DNA of 51,371 nt from Clostridia bacterium (GTDB lineage Bacteria > Bacillota_A > Clostridia > Oscillospirales > CAG-272). Position 1 is the first letter of the stretch. Each line of letters opens with the position of its first letter. Of the stretch, positions 17,949-25,962 are shown piece by piece. Below the pieces are notes generated by a model, which made no database searches, was not told where the DNA came from, and worked only from the letters and a program-made list of their open reading frames with translations. The stretch spans positions 1 to 51,371 of the forward strand of contig JAFTLD010000028.1 of assembly GCA_017452945.1 (NCBI GenBank), written 5' to 3'. Position numbers and translations under genes: made by a program.

Positions 17949-17981
17949 GAAAGCAGAAATAATAAAAGGAGATCAGCTTAA

Positions 17982-19463
17982 ATGAAACGGTCAATTGCAT
18001 TCCTGCTTTTATTTGCTTCGCTGCTTGCGGTGTTTGCTGCCTGCGCGGAGTCGCCCGAAACACCGGAGTCCGAGTACAGCTCGGCAGCGGATGAATCAAC
18101 TGTACCTATCCCAACCGACGACGTTCCCGATGACCTCAAGTTCAACGGTGAGGACGTGGTGATCCTGAGCCGTGCCATGCAGGGCTGGACGTGGGACGAG
18201 GTGGCTGTTCCGGAGCTCAATTCCGAGCCGGTCAACGATGCGATCTTTAACCGTAATATTACGGTAGGCGACCGCTTGAACGTTAACATCGTATCCTCTC
18301 CCATTGAAGACCCCGATCAGTTCAAGCCGATCCGAGAGATTGAGCGCGTGGTCAAGGCAGGCTCTTCGGATTATGATCTGGTTGCAGGTGCATGTTACGT
18401 AGCCATAGCCTCTGCCGTAAACGGCACGTTTTATGATCTTTTGGACTTGGAGTATTTGGATCTTACCAAGGAGTATTGGATGCAGGGGTATAACGACGTG
18501 ATCTCATACGGTGAGAGCCAGTATACCGCTACGGGCATGATTGCGCTGTCCACTTATCGTTTTGCGTTCGTTACGCTGTTCAATAAGAATCTTTTTGATG
18601 ACAAAGGTGTGCCTTACCTGTACGAGGCGGTCGGCAATAACGAATGGACGCTGGACTATCAGGCTGCGCTGGTGGAGAATTTCTATCAGGATCTCAACGG
18701 TAACGCCAAGCAGGATGAGGAGGATTTGTTCGGCCTCGTTTCCTGTCCCGGGCTGACGACAGATGCCTACTGGAGCTCCTGCGATCTGCCTTTGATAGAA
18801 AAGAATGCTGATGGGGAGTACGAGTACGTGCTGGATACCGCGCGCCTGTCCGACGCGGTGGATAAGATCCTGTATCTTTTCTACGATTGCGGCGGCACGT
18901 ATCTTTATAAGGAAGTGGTCAACAATACCGAGCAGGACGAGATCCGACTCATGTTCTCGGATGGGCGTGCTGCCATGGCGTCGCTGCGATTGGTTGCGGT
19001 CGAACAGGGCGACGTGCGGAATATGGAGCAGCAGTACGGGATTGTACCCATACCCAAATACGATCAGAATCAGGCTGAATACGGCACGTTGATGCATGAC
19101 CAATTCACGGTGTTCTGTGTCCCTGCATCGGCTGAGGAAAGCAAGCTGGAGCTGATCGGAGCAACGCTGGAGGTCATGGCCTCCGAGTCGCTGCGCACTG
19201 TCAAGCCCGCGTATTACGAAATCGCGCTCAAGAGAAAGTATATGAGTGATCCCGTTGCGTGGGATATGCTGGATCTGATCTTTGCAAACGTGGTCGTGGA
19301 TGCAGGTGTGGTATACGGAGAAGCATTATCCTATCCGCACCACAAGCTGCGCACAGTGATCGGGGGAAAGGTAAACCGTGTATCCTCTCAGTTTGGAAAG
19401 CTGGAGAAAAATACGGAGAAGTTGTTGAAAAAAATTACGAATAAGTTGGAACGACAGGAGTGA
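17982..19463 (+). CDS. Extracellular solute-binding lipoprotein, paralogue 1
   Basis: 493 residues. The signal peptide ends in the lipobox FAAC (about Cys21). The fold-defining stretches EPVNDAIFNRN, TGMIALSTYRFAFVTLFNK and PAYYEIALKRKYMSDP match family-1 ABC solute-binding lipoproteins abundant in uncultured gut Clostridia. The C-terminus is a Lys-rich amphipathic tail (KLEKNTEKLLKKITNKL). AAGGAG precedes the start. It heads a tandem set with 19469-20953 and 21074-22546, but no permease or ATPase gene is nearby, so the transporter must be encoded elsewhere or the proteins act as surface receptors. Ligand unknown, probably carbohydrate. Confidence 0.83.
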   Translation: MKRSIAFLLLFASLLAVFAACAESPETPESEYSSAADESTVPIPTDDVPDDLKFNGEDVVILSRAMQGWTWDEVAVPELNSEPVNDAIFNRNITVGDRLNVNIVSSPIEDPDQFKPIREIERVVKAGSSDYDLVAGACYVAIASAVNGTFYDLLDLEYLDLTKEYWMQGYNDVISYGESQYTATGMIALSTYRFAFVTLFNKNLFDDKGVPYLYEAVGNNEWTLDYQAALVENFYQDLNGNAKQDEEDLFGLVSCPGLTTDAYWSSCDLPLIEKNADGEYEYVLDTARLSDAVDKILYLFYDCGGTYLYKEVVNNTEQDEIRLMFSDGRAAMASLRLVAVEQGDVRNMEQQYGIVPIPKYDQNQAEYGTLMHDQFTVFCVPASAEESKLELIGATLEVMASESLRTVKPAYYEIALKRKYMSDPVAWDMLDLIFANVVVDAGVVYGEALSYPHHKLRTVIGGKVNRVSSQFGKLEKNTEKLLKKITNKLERQE

Positions 19464-19468
19464 GTACA

Positions 19469-20953
19469 ATGATGAAAAAAGCAATTGCATGGATCTTGTT
19501 GACCGTTACGTTGCTTGCGGCATTGGCAGCCTGTGCCGAATCCTCTGCCGATCAGGAGGGCGACAGCTCTATCGCAGAGGAGAGCACAGACCTCTTGTAT
19601 TTGGACAATATTCCCGAGGATCTCAAGTTTAACGGTGAGGATATCGTGATCCTCAACCGCGAGCTGCAGGGCTGGACGGCAGACGAGGTTGCTGTGCCGG
19701 AGCTCAACTCCGAACCGGTCAACGATGCAATGTTCAACAGAAACGTGGCGATTGCCGACAGATTGGGCATCAACATTGTGTCCGCTGCCATTCAGGATCC
19801 CGAAGAGCAGAAGCCCATCGACGAGATCAAGCGGGCAGTCAAGGCCGGATCGGACGAGTACGACATGGTGGCTGCGGCCGCCTACGTAACTGCGCCCGCT
19901 ATGGTGGAGGGAACGTTTATTGACCTGACACAGTTGAATTACCTGGACCTTTCCATGGATTATTGGATGCAGGATTATAACGAGGCGGTATCGTATCAGG
20001 GTATGCAGCATTCGGCTACTGGTATGATCGCACTGTCTACCTATCGTTTTGTATTTGTTACCATGTTCAACAAGGACGCGTTTGACGACAAGAGCGTGCC
20101 CTATCTGTACGAGGCGGTTGCCAACAACGAATGGACTTTGGATTATCAGGCCTCGCTTGCTGAGGACTTTTACCAGGACATCAATGGCTCGAGCAAGGCG
20201 GACGAGGGCGATTTCTACGGCTTTGTGTCCTGCTGGGGCATCAGCGTAGATGCGTACTGGGCGTCCTGCGATCTGCCTATCGTGCAAAAAAATGAGAACG
20301 GTGAATACGAATACGTGCTGGATCTGGAGCGGTATTCGGGCGTTATGGATAAGGTTTTATACCTGTTTTACGGCTACAACGGTACCGACATACACGATCC
20401 GATTACGTATAACGTCGAGCAGGATAATATGAGAGAGATTTTCTCTCGCGGAGAATGTGCTATGGTCACGCTGCGTCTGATGGCGGTGGAGCAGCCCGAT
20501 ATGCGCAATATGGAGCAGCAGTACGGTATCGTGCCCATGCCCAAGTATGACACAGCGCAGCCCGAATACGGCTCGGTCATGCACGACCAGTTCACGGTAT
20601 TCGCGGTGCCTGCATCCGCAGCCTCGGAAAAGTACGATATGATCGGTGCTGCCATGGAGGCTATGGCGTCCGAGTCCTTGCGTCTGGTCAAGCCCGCATA
20701 TTACGAGATCGCGCTCAAGCGTAAGTATATGAGTGACCTTGTGGCATGCGAGATGCTGGACCTGGTCTTTGCCACCATGCGCACTGACCCGTCGTTTGTG
20801 TACATTACCTATATGGGTAGCCCGCACCACACCATGCGCAATATCGCGCAAAGCAAGAGAAATACGGTTGCATCCTCCTGTAAGAAACTGGGAAACACGG
20901 TGCAAAAGCAGATCTCAAAGCTGCAAAAGAAGCTGGATAAGCTGGGTGAGTGA
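19469..20953 (+). CDS. Extracellular solute-binding lipoprotein, paralogue 2
   Basis: About 494 residues. Signal peptide with lipobox LAAC. It closely resembles its neighbours (VAVPELNSEPVNDAMFNRN, SESLRLVKPAYYEIALKRKYMSD) but differs in presumed ligand-side loops (YLFYGYNGTDIHDPITYNVEQ). The ATG at 19469 is chosen because ACAGGAG lies 8 nt upstream; a GTG at 19460 overlaps the previous stop. It is co-transcribed with paralogue 1 (5-bp gap) and ends in a strong terminator. The C-terminal KLQKKLDKLGE tail is again Lys-rich. Confidence 0.83.
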   Translation: MMKKAIAWILLTVTLLAALAACAESSADQEGDSSIAEESTDLLYLDNIPEDLKFNGEDIVILNRELQGWTADEVAVPELNSEPVNDAMFNRNVAIADRLGINIVSAAIQDPEEQKPIDEIKRAVKAGSDEYDMVAAAAYVTAPAMVEGTFIDLTQLNYLDLSMDYWMQDYNEAVSYQGMQHSATGMIALSTYRFVFVTMFNKDAFDDKSVPYLYEAVANNEWTLDYQASLAEDFYQDINGSSKADEGDFYGFVSCWGISVDAYWASCDLPIVQKNENGEYEYVLDLERYSGVMDKVLYLFYGYNGTDIHDPITYNVEQDNMREIFSRGECAMVTLRLMAVEQPDMRNMEQQYGIVPMPKYDTAQPEYGSVMHDQFTVFAVPASAASEKYDMIGAAMEAMASESLRLVKPAYYEIALKRKYMSDLVACEMLDLVFATMRTDPSFVYITYMGSPHHTMRNIAQSKRNTVASSCKKLGNTVQKQISKLQKKLDKLGE

Positions 20954-20961
20954 CAAAAATA

Positions 20962-21009
20962 CCGCAGAGTAAACGGCCAAGAAGAACTCGTTTACTCTGC
21001 GGTGTTTTA
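20962..21009 (+). terminator. Terminator after paralogue 2
   Basis: Perfect stem CCGCAGAGTAAACG/CGTTTACTCTGCGG with a 13-nt loop, followed by TGTTTTAG. Confidence 0.85.
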
Positions 21010-21012
21010 GTC

Positions 21013-21042
21013 TTGACAAATCCTGTCACTGTATGGTATACT
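21013..21042 (+). promoter_or_regulatory. SigA promoter of paralogue 3
   Basis: TTGACA (21013-21018), 18-nt spacer, TATACT (21037-21042). It shares TATGGTATACTG with the promoter of paralogue 1 at 17939-17949. Confidence 0.85.
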
Positions 21043-21073
21043 GGTAGTATCAATAGGAAAGAGAGCAAACGCT

Positions 21074-22546
21074 ATGAAAAAGTTTTTGGCACTACTCCTT
21101 GTATTTGCAACTTTGGTTTCTGTTTTGGCTGCCTGTGCGGAATCAGGAACAGAGCAGGATGACACCACTGTTGCCGAAGAAAGCACCGAACCCTCTAAGC
21201 TCGACAATATTCCGGACGATCTGAAATTTGGCGGTGAGGACGTTGTCATTCTCAGCCGCGCATTCCTTGGTTGGACCTGGGATGAGGTGGCTGTGCCCGA
21301 GCTCAATTCCGAGCCGGTCAACGACGCGATCTATAACCGCAATATCACCGTGGGCGACAGACTCAACATCAATATTGTGTCCAGCCCTATTGAGGATGCC
21401 GATCAGAATAAGCCGATCGAGGAGATCAAGCGTGCTGTGCTTGCAGGCTCGGATGAATACGACCTGATGGCAGGAGCATGCTATCTGATGCTCACGACCG
21501 CGCTGGAGGGTACCTTCCGCGATATGTCGCAGCTGGAATACCTGGATCTGTCTCAGAATTACTGGACGCAGGACTATAATGAGGTGATCACCTACAACAA
21601 TAGGCAATATACGGCAACCGGTATGATCGCGTTGTCCATCTATCGCTTTGCCTTTGTTACCATGTTCAATAAGGATCAGTTTGATAATAAGGGCGTGCCG
21701 TATCTGTATGAGGCTGTCAACAACGGCGAATGGACCTTGGACTATCAGGCATCGCTTGCCGAGGATTTCTATCAGGATCTCAACGGTAACAGTAAAAAGG
21801 ATGAGGACGATTTCTACGGTCTGATCACCTCTCCCTACATCAGCACCGACCCCTATTGGGCTTCGTGTGACCTGACTTTGGTGGAAAAGAACGCGGACGG
21901 TGAGTATGAGTACGTGCTGGATACTGCCAGACTGTCCGACGTGACCGACAAGATCCTGCACCTGTTCTATGAGAGCGGCACACTTGTGTATCCGCATACG
22001 GGCTTGGATGCGGAACAGGATGACATCCGAATTGCATTTGCTGACGGTAACGGTGCTATGTGTACCACCCGTTTGGTTGCTGCCGAGCAGAGTGATATCC
22101 GTAATATGGAAGAGCAGTACGGTATTGTGCCCATGCCCAAGTATGAAAAAGAGCAGGCTGAATACGGCACACTACAGCATGACCAATTTACGGTTTATGC
22201 CATTCCTTCCACTGTTAAAGAAGATAAGCTTCCGTTGTTGGGTGCTGTTCTTGAGGTGATGGCTTCCGAGTCCTTGCGCACGGTAAAGCCCGCTTATTAC
22301 GAGATCGCGCTCAAGCGTAAGTACATGAGTGACCCCATTGCGTGGGAAATGCTGGACTTGATCTTTAATACCATCAGGATCGATGCGGGTATTGTGTATA
22401 CCGCAGCGCTGGGCAGCCCGCACGACCAGCTGCGTCAGATCATCACTGCCAAGAGAAACACGGTTTCCTCCAAGTTTAAGAAGATGGATAAGACCGTGAA
22501 CAAGAACCTGTCCAAGATGCTGAAAAAGCTGGACGAGCTGGAATAA
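21074..22546 (+). CDS. Extracellular solute-binding lipoprotein, paralogue 3
   Basis: 490 residues. Lipobox LAAC near residue 20. It is closest to paralogue 1 in the N-terminal half (GWTWDEVAVPELNSEPVNDAI). It has its own promoter and a downstream hairpin. Divergent stretches such as YESGTLVYPHTGLDAEQ coincide with those that vary in paralogue 2, which suggests different ligands after tandem duplication. No transporter components are adjacent. Confidence 0.83.
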   Translation: MKKFLALLLVFATLVSVLAACAESGTEQDDTTVAEESTEPSKLDNIPDDLKFGGEDVVILSRAFLGWTWDEVAVPELNSEPVNDAIYNRNITVGDRLNINIVSSPIEDADQNKPIEEIKRAVLAGSDEYDLMAGACYLMLTTALEGTFRDMSQLEYLDLSQNYWTQDYNEVITYNNRQYTATGMIALSIYRFAFVTMFNKDQFDNKGVPYLYEAVNNGEWTLDYQASLAEDFYQDLNGNSKKDEDDFYGLITSPYISTDPYWASCDLTLVEKNADGEYEYVLDTARLSDVTDKILHLFYESGTLVYPHTGLDAEQDDIRIAFADGNGAMCTTRLVAAEQSDIRNMEEQYGIVPMPKYEKEQAEYGTLQHDQFTVYAIPSTVKEDKLPLLGAVLEVMASESLRTVKPAYYEIALKRKYMSDPIAWEMLDLIFNTIRIDAGIVYTAALGSPHDQLRQIITAKRNTVSSKFKKMDKTVNKNLSKMLKKLDELE

Positions 22547-22554
22547 TAAAACGT

Positions 22555-22586
22555 TAGCGGAGTGGCGCAAAGCCACTCCGCTTATT
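22555..22586. terminator. Hairpin between convergent genes
   Basis: AGCGGAGTGGC pairs with GCCACTCCGCT around GCAAA. The T run is weak (TATT). It lies between the third binding protein and dapA, which converge. Confidence 0.6.
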
Positions 22587-22613
22587 CTGTCGAATGGCAG
22601 CCCTTTTTGGCGC

Positions 22614-23510
22614 TCAGCTCGTCAGCCCGTATTCACGCAGCAAATCGGCAAGCTTGTGCTTTTCCTGCGGCATCATGGGGCAGAGCGGCAGGCGGAATTC
22701 CTCTCGGCAAAGTCCCATCATGGCGCACATGGTTTTGATGGGAACGGGATTGACCTGTGCCATGCTTGCATCCATAAGCGCAAGCGCACCAAGGTGGGCG
22801 CGAGCGGCCTGATCGGGTCTGCCAACGAAATATGCGTGGCAAATGGCATGCATGACGGCAGGAATGATATTGCCCACCACCGAGATCACGCCCAGTGCTC
22901 CCATTGAAAGCAAAGGCAGCGTCAGGTTGTCACAGCCCGAGTAAAGCGGCAGGTCGTTGCCGCATGCCGCCATTACGCGCGCAGCAAAGCCCACGTCCCC
23001 CGAAGCCTCCTTGATCCCGCAGACGTTGGGATGCGTTGCAAGGCTTTTACAAACGTCGAGCGGCAGGCTGCAGCCGGTGCGGCTTGGCACGTTGTATAGA
23101 ATGATCGGCTTTTCCGAGGCTTCCGCAATGGCAGAGAAGTGCAGCTCCATGCCGCGCGGTGTGGCCTTGTTATAGTAAGGCGTGACGCAAAGAAGACCGT
23201 CACAGCCGGTGCGGCTGATCAGGCGCGCCAAGTGGCAGGCGTGGACGGTGTCGCTTGAGCCCGCGCCGCCAATGACGGGTACGCGCCCTCCCGTCACCTG
23301 TACAGCACATTCGCACAGTGCTGCCTGCTCCTCGGGAGAGAGCGTGGAGGCCTCGCCCGTTGTGCCTGCCACCACCAAGGCGTCCGCACCTCCTCGAATG
23401 TTGGTTTCAATCAGATTTGCAAAGCTGTCAAAGTCTATTTTGCCGTCCGAGAACGGGGTGATCAACGCTGTGGCGCTGCCGCGAAAGAGCAAAGCTGGAG
23501 ATCTGTCCAT
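22614..23510 (-). CDS. dapA: 4-hydroxy-tetrahydrodipicolinate synthase family protein
   Basis: 298 residues from the ATG at 23510 (CGGAGGA upstream). DapA/NAL-family TIM barrel: GTTGEAST near the N-terminus, LYNVPSRTG with the catalytic Tyr and Arg, and the Schiff-base Lys in GIKEASGD. The GTTGE and SRTG motifs favour dihydrodipicolinate synthase (aspartate semialdehyde plus pyruvate, first committed step to lysine and diaminopimelate) over N-acetylneuraminate lyase. It stands alone, divergent from queA, with no other lysine genes here, so a catabolic aldolase of the same family cannot be excluded. Confidence 0.85.
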   Translation of the reverse strand: MDRSPALLFRGSATALITPFSDGKIDFDSFANLIETNIRGGADALVVAGTTGEASTLSPEEQAALCECAVQVTGGRVPVIGGAGSSDTVHACHLARLISRTGCDGLLCVTPYYNKATPRGMELHFSAIAEASEKPIILYNVPSRTGCSLPLDVCKSLATHPNVCGIKEASGDVGFAARVMAACGNDLPLYSGCDNLTLPLLSMGALGVISVVGNIIPAVMHAICHAYFVGRPDQAARAHLGALALMDASMAQVNPVPIKTMCAMMGLCREEFRLPLCPMMPQEKHKLADLLREYGLTS

Positions 23511-23546
23511 AAAAAGTCCTCCGTGTGCGTGATTTTTTGAAAACTG

Positions 23547-23575
23547 TTGAAAAATACACGAGTTTATATTATAAT
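23547..23575 (+). promoter_or_regulatory. SigA promoter of queA
   Basis: TTGAAA (23547-23552), 17-nt spacer, TATAAT (23570-23575), 58 bp before the queA ATG. Confidence 0.7.
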
Positions 23576-23632
23576 AACAAAGTGAGTGGTTATATGACAG
23601 TATATGACAGAAATTTCGGAAGGACATATATT

Positions 23633-24709
23633 ATGAGCGTTATTATCAACAAAAAAGCACCAACCGATCTGCGCACAGCGGATTTTTATTACGATCTGCC
23701 CGAGCGACTGATCGCACAGCACCCCGCCGAGGTGCGCGACGGCTCACGATTGATGGTGTTGAATCGCGAAAAGGGTACGATCGAGCATAAGCATTTTTAC
23801 GATATCATAGACTATCTGCGTCCCGAGGACGTGCTGGTTATCAACGATTCCAAGGTTATTCCCGCGCGCCTTTACGGCCACGTTGTGGGCAGGGATGAAG
23901 CGAACATTGAGCTGCTTTTGCTCCGCCAGCGAGAGCTGGATACTTGGGAATGTCTGGTCAAGCCGGGCAAGAGAGCCAAGATTGGCATGGAACTGGTATT
24001 TGGGGACGGCATGCTGACGGGTAAGGTGACAGAGATTACCGAGGAAGGCAACAGGCTGATCGCGTTTGACTTTGACCGCGAGGCACACGCCAATATCTAC
24101 GACGTGCTGCACAAGGTTGGTATTTTGCCGCTGCCTCCGTACATTACCGAAAAGCCCAAGGATCAGAGCAGATACCAGACCGTGTATGCAAGGGAAGAGG
24201 GATCGGCTGCCGCGCCCACCGCGGGGTTGCATTTCACGCCTGAGCTTTTGCAGAAGATACGCGATAAGGGTGTGGCAATCGCGCCCGTCATGCTGCACGT
24301 GGGGCTTGGCACCTTCCGCCCGGTCAAGGCGGAAAGGCTGGACGAGCACGTTATGCATACCGAGTTTATTTCGGTGTCGCAGGCAAGCGCGGATATCATC
24401 AACGAGCGTCGCACCAAGGGCGGCAGAGTCATCTGCGTGGGTACCACCTCCTGCAGAACCTTGGAGAGCGTGGCCAACGAGGATGGCACCATTCCCGCCA
24501 TTTCGGGAGATACGGGCATTTTCATCTATCCCGGTTATAAATTCAAGGCCATGGACGCGCTGATCACCAATTTCCACCTGCCCGAAAGCACGCTGATCAT
24601 GCTGGTTTCGGCATTCTACGACAAGGATAAGGTCATGGAGGCGTACGAAACGGCCGTAAAGGAAGAGTATCGATTCTTCTCGTTTGGCGATGCGATGCTT
24701 ATTGAATGA
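23633..24709 (+). CDS. queA: S-adenosylmethionine:tRNA ribosyltransferase-isomerase
   Basis: 358 residues. QueA transfers and isomerises the ribosyl part of SAM onto preQ1 at the wobble position of tRNA, giving epoxyqueuosine. Family signatures visible: DFYYDLPERLIAQHPA at the N-terminus, DVLVINDSKVIPARL, GSAAAPTAGLHFT, HVGLGTFRPV and TNFHLPESTLIMLVSAF. The chosen ATG follows GGAAGGACATATATT; the frame is open further upstream but the conserved N-terminus begins here. Full-length. No tgt or queG homologue is in the window. Confidence 0.95.
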   Translation: MSVIINKKAPTDLRTADFYYDLPERLIAQHPAEVRDGSRLMVLNREKGTIEHKHFYDIIDYLRPEDVLVINDSKVIPARLYGHVVGRDEANIELLLLRQRELDTWECLVKPGKRAKIGMELVFGDGMLTGKVTEITEEGNRLIAFDFDREAHANIYDVLHKVGILPLPPYITEKPKDQSRYQTVYAREEGSAAAPTAGLHFTPELLQKIRDKGVAIAPVMLHVGLGTFRPVKAERLDEHVMHTEFISVSQASADIINERRTKGGRVICVGTTSCRTLESVANEDGTIPAISGDTGIFIYPGYKFKAMDALITNFHLPESTLIMLVSAFYDKDKVMEAYETAVKEEYRFFSFGDAMLIE

Positions 24710-24732
24710 ATTTATAAATTGTCCGTAGGGGT

Positions 24733-24776
24733 CTCCCCTCCCGCGAAATTCATGATGTGAAACGGCGGGAGGGGAG
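24733..24776. repeat. Inverted repeat downstream of queA
   Basis: Arms CTCCCCTCCCGC (24733-24744) and GCGGGAGGGGAG (24765-24776) are perfect complements around a 20-nt loop; GTAGGGG precedes. No T run follows, so it is a repeat element rather than a normal terminator. Confidence 0.65.
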
Positions 24777-24813
24777 CCCCCTCCCCAAATTGTCATATCG
24801 TGGAATAATATTC

Positions 24814-24842
24814 TTGACAAATCCACCTATATATGCTACAAT
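24814..24842 (+). promoter_or_regulatory. SigA promoter of 24938 gene
   Basis: TTGACA (24814-24819), 17-nt spacer, TACAAT (24837-24842). The transcript would have a leader of about 80 nt containing two similar segments (24854-24881 and 24911-24938). Confidence 0.75.
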
Positions 24843-24937
24843 AAAAAATGTGAGCGGGGACGGCACCCATAACAAAAAACGGAGTCACAATATATGCAAA
24901 TTCAAATACAAAGGGGGCGACACCCATCGAAAAAAAC

Positions 24938-25510
24938 GTGATTGTAGTTGATGAGCAGGGTAATGAATATGAAGCGACCTACCCTAAAAGGGCAAAGGGT
25001 CTTGTAAAAAGTGGCAGGGCACGCTTCGTAGCAGAAAATAAAATATGCCTTGCGTGTCCGCCAAATCAAAATTTGGAGGATAATATCATGTCAGAGAACA
25101 ATAGCAATATAGCAGCAGAAGCAACCGCAGAAATCAAGAATACCGAAATCACCGCAGAGTATGCACTCGCGCAGATCGAAAAGATTCTTGCTGACACGCA
25201 GCACATTTATGAGGCGTTGTACGCACTCAGAGACGTGCAATCCAAAGGCCCCGGAGATCTGGGCGCACAGGGAATTGCGCAAGGAATTGCGGATGTGGTC
25301 AGATGCCGCGAAACCACCAATCAGCAGTTGATTGCATTTTATCAAAACATGTATGAGGATTTGAAAAAGGAAAAGGCAAATGTGGAGGTCGATCCTTCCG
25401 TGCGCCAGCAGTTTTTGGATTTTGTCATGGCGACAACAACGACTGCTTCTCCCGCCTCCGAACTGCCTGATTTTTCGGAAATCTGGAACACCGTATTTCT
25501 TGGCAAATGA
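24938..25510 (+). CDS. Small protein with YPKRAKGLVKSGRARFV N-domain, function unknown
   Basis: 190 residues from GTG 24938. An N-terminal basic module (IVVDEQGNEYEATYPKRAKG, then RARFV) recalls RRXRR-like nucleic-acid-binding modules; the rest is an acidic, helical domain (about 55-170) rich in Ala, Glu and Gln. The GTG lies about 20 nt from the ribosome site AAGGGGG. An in-frame ATC at 24926 sits 8 nt from that site and would give MEKNVIVVDEQ, so either a non-canonical start or a mutated ATG is possible. A strong terminator follows. Monocistronic. Confidence 0.6.
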   Translation: MIVVDEQGNEYEATYPKRAKGLVKSGRARFVAENKICLACPPNQNLEDNIMSENNSNIAAEATAEIKNTEITAEYALAQIEKILADTQHIYEALYALRDVQSKGPGDLGAQGIAQGIADVVRCRETTNQQLIAFYQNMYEDLKKEKANVEVDPSVRQQFLDFVMATTTTASPASELPDFSEIWNTVFLGK

Positions 25511-25537
25511 TCTGACAACATAAAATCATGCTTGATT

Positions 25538-25568
25538 TTCCCCGAGGGATTTTCCCTCGGGGTTTTTA
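25538..25568 (+). terminator. Strong terminator
   Basis: CCCCGAGGGA/TCCCTCGGGG stem with a 3-nt TTT loop followed by TTTTTATG. Confidence 0.9.
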
Positions 25569-25631
25569 TGCGCATATCGTGCGAAAACGTGCGCATAAAA
25601 TGTTGACAAACTGCGCATGATATGCTATACT
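25568..25631 (+). promoter_or_regulatory. Promoter and palindromic operator of antitoxin gene
   Basis: TTGACA (25603-25608), 17-nt spacer, TATACT (25626-25631). The palindrome TATGCGCA...TGCGCATA (25567-25597) lies just upstream, and TGCGCAT recurs inside the spacer (25612-25618), as expected for an autorepressing RelB/DinJ-type antitoxin. Confidence 0.65.
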
Positions 25632-25668
25632 GTAATTGAAAACAAGCACACGTGAAAGGAGTAATACT

Positions 25669-25935
25669 ATGGCGAAAGTATCTACGAATATCAGCATTGA
25701 CGCGGAAACCAAAGCGCAGGCACAGGAGCTGTTTGCGGATTTTGGTATGGATCTTTCTACAGCAATCAATATTTTTTTGCGTCAGGCAATTCGTGAAAAT
25801 GCAATTCCGTTTGCAATCACACGTGAGGTGCCCAATGCTACCACGCTTGCTGCCATAGAGGCTGCGGAAAAGGGCGAGGATATGCATGGCCCTTTTGATA
25901 ATGTGGATGCAACGATGAATGCTTTGAACGAATAA
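25669..25935 (+). CDS. RelB/DinJ-family antitoxin, no toxin gene adjacent
   Basis: 88 residues. The ribbon-helix-helix N-terminus (AKVSTNISIDAETKAQAQELFADFGMD, then LSTAINIFLRQA) is typical of DinJ/RelB proteins that bind DNA as dimers and neutralise YafQ/RelE-type RNases. The start has AAAGGAG upstream. The expected toxin is not downstream: the next gene, 27 bp on, is an MBL-fold hydrolase. No toxin remnant is visible on either strand nearby, so this is an orphan antitoxin, a domesticated regulator, or it acts with a distant toxin. Confidence 0.85.
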   Translation: MAKVSTNISIDAETKAQAQELFADFGMDLSTAINIFLRQAIRENAIPFAITREVPNATTLAAIEAAEKGEDMHGPFDNVDATMNALNE

Positions 25936-25962
25936 TCATAAACAAAACATAGGAGAAAAGAC

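Larger units (their letters stand above)
17474..17981. other. Intergenic region rich in hairpin repeats
   Basis: No gene is visible. It contains a GTAGGG/CCCTAC-bounded inverted repeat (17549-17596) with an inner GCGAAC/GTTCGC hairpin, a terminator (17608-17642), an array of short hairpins separated by GTGATAT (17733-17862), a second terminator (17866-17905) and the promoter of the first solute-binding protein. Confidence 0.7.
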
